Part shown: piece after piece, positions 1 through 8,949 of the stretch
Numbering within the stretch: position 1 is the first letter of the stretch
Layout of the letters: every line of letters starts with the position of its first letter
Assembly (NCBI GenBank): GCA_963812475.1
Contig: CAWEVI010000011.1
Coordinates: 1-64,000, forward strand
Direction: 5' to 3'
Source: JAMXLO01 sp963812475
GTDB lineage: Bacteria; Pseudomonadota; Alphaproteobacteria; Acetobacterales; Acetobacteraceae
DNA: 64,000 bases
The notes under the pieces: generated by a model
Database searches by the model: none
The model's input: only the letters and a program-made list of their open reading frames with translations
Told to the model about the DNA's origin: nothing
Program-made: the position numbers and the translations under genes

Positions 1-52
1 TTGTCCACCAGACTGAGAGCCGCGCGGCGGGGAAGTCAAGCCAAGGTCGTCA

Positions 53-70
53 TTCCCGCGCAAGCGGGAA
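53..70. repeat. short intergenic palindrome (REP-like)
   Basis: Perfect palindrome TTCCCGC-GCAA-GCGGGAA just upstream of the leuA leader. A close relative with an extended stem lies at 23723-23750. This type of extragenic palindrome is common in proteobacterial genomes. Its role here is unknown, though it could end transcription entering from the left. Confidence 0.6.
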
Positions 71-112
71 CCGCCGCTTGCACCCGGTCCTTCCACGCGG
101 TATAGGAAGGCG

Positions 113-217
113 ATGTTCTGTGGCATGCGCCTCGTCTGTCGGACCGCCCGCGTTGTTGTGCGTGGCTCCGCATGCCTGCTGGCCCTCGGCCTCCTCCTTC
201 GACTTAGCCGCCCCTGA
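113..217 (+). CDS. leucine leader peptide of leuA (34 aa)
   Basis: A 34-codon reading frame starts with ATG at 113, preceded by a good ribosome binding site (AGGAAGG, 104-110), and ends with TGA at 215-217. Residues 22-31 read L-L-A-L-G-L-L-L-R-L, so seven of ten codons (176-205) are leucine codons. It lies directly upstream of leuA and overlaps the first arm of an RNA structure with two alternative folds. That is the design of a leader peptide whose translation senses charged leucyl-tRNA. The peptide itself probably has no other function. The codon run, binding site and hairpins are seen directly; the regulatory role is inferred from classical leucine attenuators. Confidence 0.85.
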   Translation: MFCGMRLVCRTARVVVRGSACLLALGLLLRLSRP

Positions 218-267
218 GCGTCTCGCCGGGTCGCTGAACGCCGGCATCGCTCAGGGGGTACCCTGAG
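211..267 (+). promoter_or_regulatory. leuA transcription attenuator (antiterminator/terminator switch)
   Basis: Two mutually exclusive stems are visible. The antiterminator pairs 211-220 (CCCCTGAGCG) perfectly with 248-257 (CGCTCAGGGG). The terminator pairs 250-256 (CTCAGGG) with 261-267 (CCCTGAG) around a GGTA loop, followed by a modestly T-rich stretch. The leader stop codon (215-217) lies inside the first arm. A ribosome completing the leader would cover 211-220 and let the terminator form. A ribosome stalled in the leucine run would leave 211-220 free to capture 248-257. The weak T-tract is the least convincing part. Confidence 0.78.
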
Positions 268-305
268 GCTCTTGTCGTGCAATCATTCCCGAGGACCCGA
301 CCCCA

Positions 306-1889
306 ATGAGCATCGAACACCCAAGCTTCGGCAAGCTGGACGACGACCGCATCATCATCTTCGACACCACGCTGCGCGATGGTGAGCAGTCGCCCGGCTT
401 CTCGATGAACATCACCGAGAAGATCCGCATGGCCGAGGCGCTGACCGAACTTGGCATCGACGTGATGGAGGCGGGCTTCCCGATCGCCTCGATCGGCGAC
501 TACGAAAGCGTCAAGGCCATCGCCGAGAGCATCGGCCAGCGCGACGACAGCCCGGTGATCTGCGGCCTCGCTCGCTCCGGCCGCGAAGACATCCTGCGTG
601 CGGCCGATGCGGTGAAGCCGGCAAAGCGCAAGCGCATCCACAGTTTCCTGTCCACCAGCCCGCTGCACATGAAATACAAGCTGCGGATGGAACCGGACGA
701 GGTTCTCCAGGCGGTGACCGACAGCGTCGAGCTGGCGCGGCAGTTCACCGACGATGTCGAGTGGTCGGCCGAGGACGGCACGCGCACCGAGCCCGACTTC
801 CTGTGCCGCTGCTGCGAGGCCGCGATCAAGGCTGGCGCCACCACGATCAACATCCCCGACACGGTGGGCTATGCGCTGCCCGAGGACATGGAGCGCATCT
901 TCACCATGGTGCGCACCAGGGTCCCGGGTGCCGACAAGGTGGTGCTATCGACGCACAACCATAACGACTTGGGCTTGGCGGTCGCCAACACGCTGGCGGC
1001 TATCCGAGCCGGCGTCCGGCAGGTGGAATCAACCATCAACGGCATCGGCGAACGTGCCGGCAATGCGTCTTTGGAAGAGGCGGTGATGGCGATCCGCACG
1101 CGCAACGACGCCATTCCGTTCAAGAACAATATCCAGACCCCGAACATCCTGCGCGTGTCGAAACTGCTCTCCACCATCACCGGCTTCGACGTGCAGCCGA
1201 ACAAGGCGATCGTGGGGCGCAATGCCTTTGCCCACGAGGCCGGCATCCACCAGGACGGCGTGCTGAAGCACGCGGGCACCTACGAGATCATGCTGCCGGA
1301 GAGCGTCGGCTGGCAGAAATCGAGCCTGGTCATGGGCAAACATTCCGGCCGCGCGGCGTTCCGCGACAAGCTGAAGACGATGGGCTACGCGATCGGCGAC
1401 AACCAGCTCAACGATGCATTCCGTCGCTTCAAGGACCTGGCCGACCGTAAGAAGGTGGTATTTGACGAAGACATTGTCGCACTGGTGGATGATGAGGTGA
1501 TGCGCGATCACCAGCGCATCCGGTTCGTCTCGCTCGACCTGCATGCCGGATCGAAGTCGCCGCCGCGGGCCGAGATGGAACTGGAGGTGGACGGCGTGGT
1601 GAAGTGCGCCACCTCGACCGGCGACGGCCCGGTGGATGCGACGTTCAAGGCGATCCAGCAGATCTTCCCGCACACCGCGAACCTCGTGCTGTTCTCGGTC
1701 GGCGCGGTGACCGAGGGCACCGACGCGCAAGCCAAGACCACGGTGCGGCTGGAGGAGAACGGCAAGATGGTCGATGGCCAGGGCGCCGACACCGACACGA
1801 TCGTCGCATCGGCCCGCGCCTACGTGCATGCGCTCAACAAGCTGCTGGTCAAGCGGGTGCGGACCGAGCCGCAGGCTCTTTCCGCCTAG
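306..1889 (+). CDS. leuA: 2-isopropylmalate synthase
   Basis: First committed enzyme of leucine biosynthesis: condenses acetyl-CoA with 2-oxoisovalerate to 2-isopropylmalate in the cytosol. The 527-residue length is normal for the long bacterial form. The N-terminal TIM-barrel HMGL-like domain carries the signature LRDGEQSPG near residue 25, the metal-site segment THNHNDLGLAVAN near residue 215, and NGIGERAGNASLEE. The C-terminal 140 residues match the LeuA regulatory domain that binds leucine. The ATG at 306 follows a GAGGACC-type binding site. Leucine attenuation is likely, from the leader at 113-217 and the hairpins at 211-267. It is the only leucine gene in the window. Confidence 0.97.
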   Translation: MSIEHPSFGKLDDDRIIIFDTTLRDGEQSPGFSMNITEKIRMAEALTELGIDVMEAGFPIASIGDYESVKAIAESIGQRDDSPVICGLARSGREDILRAADAVKPAKRKRIHSFLSTSPLHMKYKLRMEPDEVLQAVTDSVELARQFTDDVEWSAEDGTRTEPDFLCRCCEAAIKAGATTINIPDTVGYALPEDMERIFTMVRTRVPGADKVVLSTHNHNDLGLAVANTLAAIRAGVRQVESTINGIGERAGNASLEEAVMAIRTRNDAIPFKNNIQTPNILRVSKLLSTITGFDVQPNKAIVGRNAFAHEAGIHQDGVLKHAGTYEIMLPESVGWQKSSLVMGKHSGRAAFRDKLKTMGYAIGDNQLNDAFRRFKDLADRKKVVFDEDIVALVDDEVMRDHQRIRFVSLDLHAGSKSPPRAEMELEVDGVVKCATSTGDGPVDATFKAIQQIFPHTANLVLFSVGAVTEGTDAQAKTTVRLEENGKMVDGQGADTDTIVASARAYVHALNKLLVKRVRTEPQALSA

Positions 1890-1912
1890 AAGCGCTGGCC
1901 GGAACGTGTCCT

Positions 1913-1935
1913 CCCCCTCCCCTTGCAGGAGGGGG
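1913..1935. terminator. hairpin between convergent leuA and marR-family gene
   Basis: CCCCCTCC (1913-1920) pairs perfectly with GGAGGGGG (1928-1935) across a 7-base loop. It lies 24 bases past the leuA stop and just past the convergent regulator's stop. There is no T-run, so rho-independent termination is only plausible. A similar C/G-rich hairpin sequence lies between cobS and cobT near 15570-15590. Confidence 0.45.
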
Positions 1936-1952
1936 TGGCATCGGCCGAACCC

Positions 1953-2435
1953 CTATAGCCCGGCGATCAGCTTTTTGAGCAGCGCGTTGAGCATTTCCTG
2001 CTCGGCCCGGGTCAACACGGACAGCAGCCGTTGCTCATTCGCGACATGGCGGCCGATCGTTGCGTCCACCACGCGCCTGCCGGCATCGGTGAGCGCGATC
2101 AGCTTGCCGCGACGATCATTGGGGTCGGGTCGGCGCTCGACCAGGCCGGCGCGTTCCAGGCGGTCGAGGCGATTGGTCATGCCGCCCGAAGAGATCATCG
2201 CGGCTTCGTAGAGGCGGGTCGGCGACAGCATGTAAGGCTCGCCCGAACGCCTGAGCGTCGCGAGCACATCGAATTCGCCTCGCTGCAGGCCCAATTCGGC
2301 GAACAGCGGGTCCATATGATCGCGCGTGATGCGTTCGGCCGCATCGGCCAGTCGTCCAAAAACGGCCATCGGCAGCGCGGGGAGCTCGGGGCGTTCGCGG
2401 GCCCATTGTTCGACGGCGATATCGGCGCGATCCAC
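1953..2435 (-). CDS. MarR-family transcriptional regulator
   Basis: Winged-helix DNA-binding protein, probably a dimeric repressor responding to a small phenolic or stress ligand. The core runs from AVFGRLADAAERI through the recognition region (SGGMTNRLDRLERAGLVERR) to the wing residues DPNDRRGKLIALT. The open frame reaches an ATG at 2483, but that start has no binding site and lies on a putative operator. GTG at 2433-2435 follows GAGAGGG and gives a 160-residue protein typical of the family, so I prefer it. It diverges from the VOC-protein gene at 2542, which suggests it controls that gene and itself. Confidence 0.85.
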   Translation of the reverse strand: MDRADIAVEQWARERPELPALPMAVFGRLADAAERITRDHMDPLFAELGLQRGEFDVLATLRRSGEPYMLSPTRLYEAAMISSGGMTNRLDRLERAGLVERRPDPNDRRGKLIALTDAGRRVVDATIGRHVANEQRLLSVLTRAEQEMLNALLKKLIAGL

Positions 2436-2460
2436 CACAATCCCTCTCGACGCAAAGCTT

Positions 2461-2490
2461 CTTGACATCAAGATATATAACATTTACTTA
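2461..2490. promoter_or_regulatory. divergent promoter region with MarR-type inverted repeat
   Basis: An unusually AT-rich patch in GC-rich surroundings. It holds CTTGA-CA-TCAAG (2461-2472), an inverted repeat resembling operators of several MarR-family regulators. TTGACA (2462-2467) overlaps it and could be a -35 element toward the VOC gene. A TATAT stretch follows. No convincing -10 at standard spacing was found, so promoter assignment is tentative. Confidence 0.4.
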
Positions 2491-2541
2491 CATGAGGGCG
2501 AGGCAATAGCGCGACTCGCGCCCCAAGTGAAGGAGGAAGTG

Positions 2542-2964
2542 ATGGCCAAGATGATCTTCGTGAACCTGCCGGTGCGCAATCTGGCCGCGTCGACCGCGCT
2601 CTATGTCGCGATGGGCGGCGTAATGAATCCGCAGTTCTCCGGTGAGCAGTCGTCTTCGGTGATGTTTTCGGACGCCATCGGCGTGATGTTGCTGACGCAC
2701 GATCACTATCGCCAGTTCACCCAGCGGCCGATCGGCGATGCGCGGCGCGAAAGCCGGGCCCTGTTCGCGCTCAGTGTCGACAGTCGTGACGCGGTGGATG
2801 CGACGCTGACGCGGGCTGTTGCCGCAGGCGGCCGCGCCGATCCCAATCCGGTGCAGGACCATGGCTTCATGTTCGGCCGCAGTGTCGAAGATCCCGACGG
2901 CAATGTCTGGGAGATCATGTGGATGGACGCCGCCGCACACGCCCAGACCAGCCAAGCGCCGTGA
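2542..2964 (+). CDS. VOC-family (glyoxalase/bleomycin-resistance-like) protein
   Basis: A 140-residue protein of the vicinal oxygen chelate fold, related to lactoylglutathione-lyase-like proteins. It opens with MIFVNLPVRNLAASTALY, the usual start of the first beta-alpha-beta-beta-beta unit. It ends with the metal-site region FGRSVEDPDGNVWEIMWMD, whose Glu is the likely C-terminal metal ligand. The ATG at 2542 follows a strong AAGGAGGAAG site, so longer upstream starts in the frame are unlikely. It diverges from a MarR-family gene, suggesting induction by a toxic electrophile or phenolic. Substrate is unknown. Confidence 0.85.
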   Translation: MAKMIFVNLPVRNLAASTALYVAMGGVMNPQFSGEQSSSVMFSDAIGVMLLTHDHYRQFTQRPIGDARRESRALFALSVDSRDAVDATLTRAVAAGGRADPNPVQDHGFMFGRSVEDPDGNVWEIMWMDAAAHAQTSQAP

Positions 2965-3196
2965 TCGGAACGACTCGCTCCAAGAGGATGCGGTGTCCGG
3001 ATCATTTTCGGGCACCCTTTCCGCGCCCTCGCATGATGGCGGTGCGACCTCGCAAAAACTGCCGGTGGGCATGACCGGTTGCTGATCGCCACTCCTGCCC
3101 GTTCAGCACCCATGCCACGCCATCGCATGCACGACGGCGAAGAGAGGGCCTGCCGGTTGATCTTGGACCGGCGCACGGGCTTATGCTGTGCCCACC

Positions 3197-5753
3197 ATGC
3201 CCCTTTTGCCCCTCCGGCCCGCGGGCCGCTTCAGCCCCGCTCGGCTGTTCCATCCCGGTTCCGTCGCGGTGATCGGTGGCGGCTCGCCCGAGGGCAGGCA
3301 GGTGTTGGCAAATCTGCAGTCGGGCGGGTTCAAGGGCGAGATCCTCCAACTGGATGCCGATGACGGCTCGGACTTCGCGGCCCTCGCGAAAGCTCCGGAC
3401 CTGGCGGTGCTCGCGACGCCACCCGGCGCGGTGCCCATGACCCTGGCGGCGCTGGCAGCGAAGGGCACATTTGCAGCGGTGGTGATCGGCATGGCCGAAG
3501 GCCTTGCGGATCCGGTGCGCCGGAGCGGCGTGCGCGTGCTGGGGCCAGGTTCGTTCGGCATCGTCGTACCGGCTATCGGGCTGAATGCCTCGCGCGCGCA
3601 TCTGCCACCGCCGGCCGGACGGCTGGGGTTGGTGTCGCAATCCGCCGCCTTGTGCCGCGCCGTCCTGGACTGGGCCCAGCCGAACGGTGTCGGGTTCAGC
3701 CACATCGTCGGCATTGGCGGCAATGCCGATATCGGTTTCGGCCTGGTGCTTGACTGGCTGTCGCGCGATGCCGGCACCGGCGCGATCCTGCTCGACATCA
3801 GGCACTTGAAGAACCGCCGGGCATTCCTCTCCGCTGCCCGGGCCGCGTCCCGGCTGCGTCCGGTGGTGGCGATCCGCCCCGGCACCCTGCTCTCCGACCC
3901 GAGCGGCGGGGCCGAACGGGCGTTCGAGGCGGCGCTGAGACGCGCTGGCGTGCTTTGCGTCACTCGCCTCGAGGATTTGCTGGCGGCGGCGGAAACTCTC
4001 GCCCGCGCCCGTCTGGGACGCGGGGATGCTTTGGCGATCGTCACCAACGCAATCAGTGCCGGCGGGATGGCAGCCGATGCGGCGCTGCGCGACGGGCTGC
4101 GTTTGGCGCAGCTGCCGACCGCACGGCACGGAGCAGAGGCAGTCGACGAGATCGTCCATGTCGCACCCGACGCATCCGACCTGCTTGCGGACCTCGCCAC
4201 GTCCGCCGCCGCCGCACCGGAGGTGGGCGCCGTTCTGGTGGTGCATGCGCCATCCGGCGCCGCGGACACGACAGCGATTGCCGCCCTGGCTGCACGGCGG
4301 GGGAAACTGCCGGTCCCGATGCTGGTCTGTGCAATGGGCGAGACGACCGGTGCCGGGCATCGACGCAGCCTGGCCGAGGCCGGCATGCCGGTGTTCGTCA
4401 CGCCGGAGCAGGCGGTGCGCGGTTTCCTCCATCTGGTGCAGGATCGCCGCAACCGCGCCGCCGCGCGCGAATTGCCGCCGGGCGCCGTGCTCGCCGTCGC
4501 GCCCGACCGCGACGGCGTGCGCACGTGCATTTGCGACGATGCGGCGGGCGGGCCGGCTGGCTTCGACGCAGGACGAGGCGCTCGCAGCGCTGGACCGCTA
4601 CGGCATTCCGGTGGCGCCGACCCGCGCTGTTGCGACCGCGGAAGATGCGGCGGCGGCGGCGGCGGTGCTCGGTTTCCCTGCCGTGGTGAAGTTGCGCCAG
4701 AGCGAGCATCCGAACGCACGAGCTTCAAATGGGCTGGCGCTCGATCTGCACGATGTGCGGGAGGTGGGACTGGCCGCCGCGTTGCTGGACGCACGACGCG
4801 CCCGCCAGCCCGGCATTCACGCCGATGGCCTTCTGGTGCAGCGCCAGGCACCACGGTCGCGCGAACTCAGAATCCGCGTCGGCGACGATGCGACATTCGG
4901 CCCGGTCATCAGCTTCGGTCAGGGCGGCACAACCGCGGATATCGTGCACGACAACTCCGCCGATCTGCCGCCGCTCAACCTGGCGCTGGCGCGTGGACTG
5001 ATCGCACGCACACGGGTTGCCGCGATGCTGGCGGGGTTCCGCGACATGCCCGCGGCCGATACCGAGGCTGTGGCCGAGACGTTGGTGCGTGTCAGCCAGC
5101 TTGTTGTCGATTTCCCCGAAATTGCCGAGCTCGAGGTCAACCCTCTGTTCGCAGATGCCGACGGCGTGCTGGCAGTCGATGCATGGCTGCGTCTGCGCCA
5201 GCCGGACGATACCGGCGGTGGCTTGGCGATCACTCCCTATCCGAACGAATTGGAGGAGCTTTGGACGACACGTGACGGCGTGCGGCAGATCATCCGGCCG
5301 ATCCGCCCGGAGGATGCCGAGGAGCATGGCGCCTTCTTCAACCGGCTGTCGCCGCAGGACATCCGCTACCGCTTCTTCAGTGCGATGCGCGAGCTGTCGC
5401 CCGAGCAGATGGCGCGGCTCACCCAGGTCGATTACGACCGCGAGATGGCCTTCATTGCCGTGCAGGAGGCGAGCGGCGAAACGGTGGGGGTCGCACGGCT
5501 GGTGTGCGATTCCGAGGACGATGAAGGCGAGTTCGCGGTGATCGTGCAGGCCGACATGAAGGGCAAGGGCGTGGCGAGCCAACTGATGCGGCGTCTGATC
5601 GACTGGGCGCGGGGACGCGGCGTACGCGCCATCGTCGGGCTCGTGCTGGCGGACAACGCACCAATGCTGGCCTTCATGCGCCATCTCGGATTTTCGCTGC
5701 ACCGCATGCGTGAGGAGCCCGACGTGGTGGAGGCGCGTCTGTCGCTGGAGTAG
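3197..5753 (+). CDS. NDP-forming acyl-CoA synthetase/GNAT fusion (Pat-like), frameshifted
   Basis: Homologous to bacterial protein lysine acetyltransferases of the PatZ/Pfl type. These have an N-terminal succinyl-CoA-synthetase-like CoA-binding and ligase region, an ATP-grasp region, and a C-terminal GNAT domain. The CoA-binding part begins FHPGSVAVIGGGSPEGRQ. The ATP-grasp part includes YGIPVAPTRAV and ELEVNPLFADADG. The GNAT part runs from RQIIRPIRPEDAEEHGAFF to residues near VQADMKGKGVASQLMRRL. The frame breaks once between about 4510 and 4565, where frame 1 ends its similarity and the next resumes; total length is 3n+1, consistent with one extra base. Corrected length is about 851 residues. 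ATG 3197 is preferred over GTG 3188. These enzymes usually acetylate metabolic enzymes such as acetyl-CoA synthetase. Confidence 0.85.
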
Positions 5754-5763
5754 GCTGACGACA

Positions 5764-6681
5764 ATGGAAACGTCCGCCATCGGTCTCGCCGCCGCCACCC
5801 TGCGCGCGGCACGGCGCCATGCAATCGTCTATGTCCTCGGCGCCTCGGCGACCTTTACACTTGGATCCGCTCTGGTGAAGGCGCTGACGGCGGAATTCCC
5901 AGTGCTGGAAATCGTGCTGTTCCGCAGCGCCGTCGGCTTCCTGGCGATGCTGCCGATGATCATGCGCCACGGCGGGCTGGCCGCTCTCAAGACGCGCCGG
6001 CCGGTCGGCCATGTGATGCGCACGGTTTACGGGTTCATCGGGACCGTGACGTCGGTTTACGGCTTCGGCGTGCTGCCGCTGGTCACCGTCACCGCGCTCG
6101 GCTTTGCCATGCCGCTGTTCCTGACGATCCTGTCCGTGCCGCTGCTTGGCGAACGCGTGGGTCCGCGCCGGGTGACCGCCGTACTGGTGGGCCTGGGCGG
6201 TGTACTGGTGATGCTGCGGCCCTGGCAGATCAACGCCGAGCCGATGCCGCTTGGCGCGGTCGCGATCGTGATGGCCGGCGTCGTCACCTGGTCGCTATCG
6301 ATGATCAACATCCGCCAGATGGGCGACGCGGGCGAGAAGAATGTGACGATCGTCGCCTGGTACAGCCTGGGAACCGCGTTCCTCGCGGCATTCGGATGCA
6401 TCAGTGGCTGGGTGACGCCGAGCCCTCGACAGTTCGCCGCGTTGGTGTGTTCCGGGCTGTTATCCGGTATCGCGCAATTTCTGATGACCGAGGGCTATCG
6501 CGCCGCGGAGACGACCCTGGTTGCGCCATTCGAGTATGGGGCGATCATCTATGCGACCGTGCTCGGCATCGCGATCTGGGGTGAGTGGCCGGATGTCTGG
6601 AGTTTGGCAGGTGTCGCCGTGCTGATCGCGTCCGGGCTGTACATCTGGCACCGCGAGGTGACGCTGGGGATACGACGGTAA
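5764..6681 (+). CDS. DMT-superfamily (EamA) transporter
   Basis: Inner-membrane protein of 305 residues with about ten predicted membrane segments arranged as two EamA repeats. The first starts near residue 20 (IVYVLGASATFTLGSALVK), the second after residue 160 (MPLGAVAIVMAGVVTWSLS). The length is standard for drug/metabolite exporters. It begins 10 bases after the stop of the acyl-CoA synthetase/GNAT gene and shares its binding-site region, so the two may be cotranscribed. Substrate cannot be read from sequence; such proteins export amino acids, riboflavin or other metabolites. The upstream in-frame ATG at 5710 lies inside the previous gene. Confidence 0.85.
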   Translation: METSAIGLAAATLRAARRHAIVYVLGASATFTLGSALVKALTAEFPVLEIVLFRSAVGFLAMLPMIMRHGGLAALKTRRPVGHVMRTVYGFIGTVTSVYGFGVLPLVTVTALGFAMPLFLTILSVPLLGERVGPRRVTAVLVGLGGVLVMLRPWQINAEPMPLGAVAIVMAGVVTWSLSMINIRQMGDAGEKNVTIVAWYSLGTAFLAAFGCISGWVTPSPRQFAALVCSGLLSGIAQFLMTEGYRAAETTLVAPFEYGAIIYATVLGIAIWGEWPDVWSLAGVAVLIASGLYIWHREVTLGIRR

Positions 6682-6709
6682 CATACTCGACCCGGAACTG
6701 TAACAATAC

Positions 6710-7153
6710 TCAATGCAGCAATGCGACCACGACGGTGACAATGCCCAGCACCAGGTTCACACCGATCAGCTTGCGGATGCGGTCGATGCACGTGATGGCG
6801 GTTGTACGGTCGGTGGTGCGGCGGAAACGTGCATAGGGACCGAACACGATCAGCACGAACACCGCGCTCATGATCAGGCCAAGCAGCATCATGACGTGCA
6901 CGTTCCAGCCGACGTAGGCCATTCCGCCATAGAAGCCGAACAACACCGCGAAGCCGCTGACCAGGATCAGCGGCATGACGTGCCAGACGATCAGAAAGAA
7001 GCGCCGGAACACCTGGGTGTGGAGAGCGATGCGTTGCATCGGCTCCAGCACCGACAGGCTTGGCCGCAGCACGACATACGCGAAGAACATCCCGCCCACC
7101 CAGATCACCGCGCACAGCACGTGCACCGCCAGCACCCATCCCCAGACTGTCAT
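6710..7153 (-). CDS. CopD-like integral membrane protein
   Basis: A 147-residue protein with four membrane segments. It opens VWGWVLAVHVLCAVIWVGGM, the His- and Trp-containing first helix shared by CopD-type and related small membrane proteins. Conserved histidines recur in helix 2 (FLIVWHVMPLIL) and helix 3 (WNVHVMMLLGL), suggesting heme or copper binding. The gene overlaps the upstream ParA-like gene by four bases (ATGA), so the two are translationally coupled. Function is unproven. Confidence 0.6.
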   Translation of the reverse strand: MTVWGWVLAVHVLCAVIWVGGMFFAYVVLRPSLSVLEPMQRIALHTQVFRRFFLIVWHVMPLILVSGFAVLFGFYGGMAYVGWNVHVMMLLGLIMSAVFVLIVFGPYARFRRTTDRTTAITCIDRIRKLIGVNLVLGIVTVVVALLH

Positions 7154-7779
7154 TCCGTCAGCTCCTGCAATTCCGCGAGCAATGCACGTAACTCCGCCGC
7201 GGCGGTGGATCGTGGCGCGGCCTCGGTGACACCGAGCCCGGCGGCGAAGGCATGCGCGAAGCCGGCGCGGTTGCCAAGGGCCGAGCGCAGCAGGGGCAGG
7301 CGACGCGCAGCAAGGTCAGCCTCGATGGTCTCGCGCAGCCGCGACACGGGCGGGACGCGGTTGAGCACCAGGTGCGCGCTGCGTCGCTCGTCGCGGGCGA
7401 GCGCGAGCGTCCCCTCGGCCGCCCAGACGTCGGGCACGCTCGGTTGGATCGGTACCAAGACAAGGTCGGCCGCGCGCACCGCGACCCTGGCGTCGGTGTC
7501 GAGTTGCGGCGGGCTGTCGATCAGCACCACGTCGTGATCCCGCCGCAGCCGATCGAGTTCGGCAGCCAGGCGCCAGCCCGATATGTCGGAGAATGTCAGC
7601 GAAGCCGCCTGTTCCCGGCGAGCGCGACGCAGGCCGTGCCAACGCCCAAGGCTCTTCTGCGGGTCGATGTCGAGCAGCGCGACACGTCGGGATTGCGCGA
7701 AGGCCGCCGCCAGATTGGCAGCCAGCGTCGTCTTGCCGGTGCCGCCCTTCTGCTGCGCGACCGTGATCACCACCGCCAT
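7150..7779 (-). CDS. ParA/MinD-family P-loop ATPase
   Basis: Deviant Walker A ATPase of 209 residues. It shows QQKGGTGKTTLAANLA near residue 10, the Walker A' region LLDIDPQKSLGRW near residue 35, and VVLIDSPPQL (Walker B). The start MAVVITV at 7777-7779 follows a GGAG motif at 9-base spacing and matches the family beginning; the longer frame to 7815 is unlikely. No parB or parS-like gene is adjacent, so this is an orphan ParA of the kind that positions cargo or acts in chromosome or membrane-linked processes. Stop and start overlap with the downstream CopD-like gene. Confidence 0.85.
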   Translation of the reverse strand: MAVVITVAQQKGGTGKTTLAANLAAAFAQSRRVALLDIDPQKSLGRWHGLRRARREQAASLTFSDISGWRLAAELDRLRRDHDVVLIDSPPQLDTDARVAVRAADLVLVPIQPSVPDVWAAEGTLALARDERRSAHLVLNRVPPVSRLRETIEADLAARRLPLLRSALGNRAGFAHAFAAGLGVTEAAPRSTAAAELRALLAELQELTE

Positions 7780-7811
7780 TGAATGCGACTCCGCCGCCGG
7801 AAGGTAAGCGT

Positions 7812-7855
7812 CCACACAGAAAACACCGAGGGCACACAGAGAGCCACAGGGAAAG
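7812..7855. repeat. purine-rich CACAGAGA-type intergenic repeat
   Basis: Short iterations of CACAGA, GAGGGCACAC and GAGAGCCACAGG resemble a dispersed intergenic sequence type found in many bacterial genomes. A degenerate relative may be present near 41450-41510. The assignment is by appearance only. Confidence 0.3.
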
Positions 7856-7937
7856 AACGTAAGCGCTTCGCACCAGGACCGCTAAAGCGGTTCTCGGTGG
7901 CCCTCGATACTCTTTGTGTGCACCCTGCTTTCTTCCG

Positions 7938-8912
7938 TCACGGCACCAGCACGACCCGATCCCGAGCGATTGCCTGCACCGCCCGATACGCGTCCATCGC
8001 CCGCTCCAACGGGTAGCAGGCGGTCTCAACCACCGGGAACGGCCTGAGCCGGCCACTCGCCAGGCCGGGCAGCAACTCCCGCAGAATGGCCGCGGACGCG
8101 CACGCGTCCAGCGCCAGCGAGTCGATGCCAACGAAAGTGTGTCGCCCGCGGTAGAACGCAAAGATGTCGAATGGCACCACACGCTCGACAGTCGAGATCA
8201 GGATTTGTCGGCCGCCGTGTGCCATCGCCTGGTTCGCCGCCGCGAAATAGGGGCTACCGACCGAATTGTAAACAACGTCCGCACCGTGGCCGCCGGTTTC
8301 CGCGCGCACCACCGCGGCGATGTCGGCGTTCGATGCGTCGATCATTCGCACTGCACAACCCTCGTGGGCGAACGCCTCGGCTTGCCGTGTCACACCGAAC
8401 ACGCGCGCGCCCAGCATCTCGGCGATCTGCACCGCGGCCTGGCCGACCTTGCCGTTGGCCGCCAGCACCAGAACCACATCGCCCGGCCCGGGCATGCCGG
8501 AACGGTGGAAACCCTGGAGAGCCGTGATGAACGGCACACCCAGTGCGCCGGCCTCGGCCAGCGAAATGGCGGCGGGCTTCACCACCAGGGCTTCGCGGTG
8601 GGCCACAAGGTGGCTGGCATGCGTGCCGTCGCGACTAATACCCAGATCGCCGCCGCTACCGAACACCTCCTGGCCGATCAGTTCCCCCGGGCCCGCGATC
8701 ACAACACCCGCCCAGTCACGACCCGGCGTGCGTGGCCAGGCCGCCTGTGGCATACGCCCAAGCGCTGCTGCCACGTCGCTGCGGTTGACCCCGGCGGCGC
8801 GCACGGCGACCAGCACCTCGTCGGGGCCACGCGGCGGCGGATCACAGGTTTCGAGCCGCAGATCGATGTCATCGATCGAGTCGGCCTTTCGCAGGACGCG
8901 CAGGCGTCGCAT
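7938..8912 (-). CDS. zinc-independent MDR-family alcohol dehydrogenase/quinone reductase
   Basis: A 324-residue medium-chain dehydrogenase/reductase. The GroES-like N-terminal half has VRAAGVNRSDVAAALGRMP and a GRDWAGVV segment. The Rossmann half has VLVLAANGKVGQAAVQIAEM (cofactor loop) followed by GARVFGVTRQ, which suggests NADPH. Structural and catalytic zinc ligands typical of true alcohol dehydrogenases are absent, so quinone- or enone-reductase chemistry is more likely. ATG at 8910-8912 follows GGGGAG. The gene diverges from the CoA-transferase at 8950, leaving only 37 bases between them, so promoters must overlap the ends. Confidence 0.85.
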   Translation of the reverse strand: MRRLRVLRKADSIDDIDLRLETCDPPPRGPDEVLVAVRAAGVNRSDVAAALGRMPQAAWPRTPGRDWAGVVIAGPGELIGQEVFGSGGDLGISRDGTHASHLVAHREALVVKPAAISLAEAGALGVPFITALQGFHRSGMPGPGDVVLVLAANGKVGQAAVQIAEMLGARVFGVTRQAEAFAHEGCAVRMIDASNADIAAVVRAETGGHGADVVYNSVGSPYFAAANQAMAHGGRQILISTVERVVPFDIFAFYRGRHTFVGIDSLALDACASAAILRELLPGLASGRLRPFPVVETACYPLERAMDAYRAVQAIARDRVVLVP

Positions 8913-8949
8913 GGTTCGTTCTCCCCGTGGCCGCCCCTGGAGTCTCGCG

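Noticed and set aside
3181..4854. 557-codon minus-strand frame
   Set aside because: Shadow of the acyl-CoA synthetase/GNAT gene; Arg/Ser-rich with no domain.
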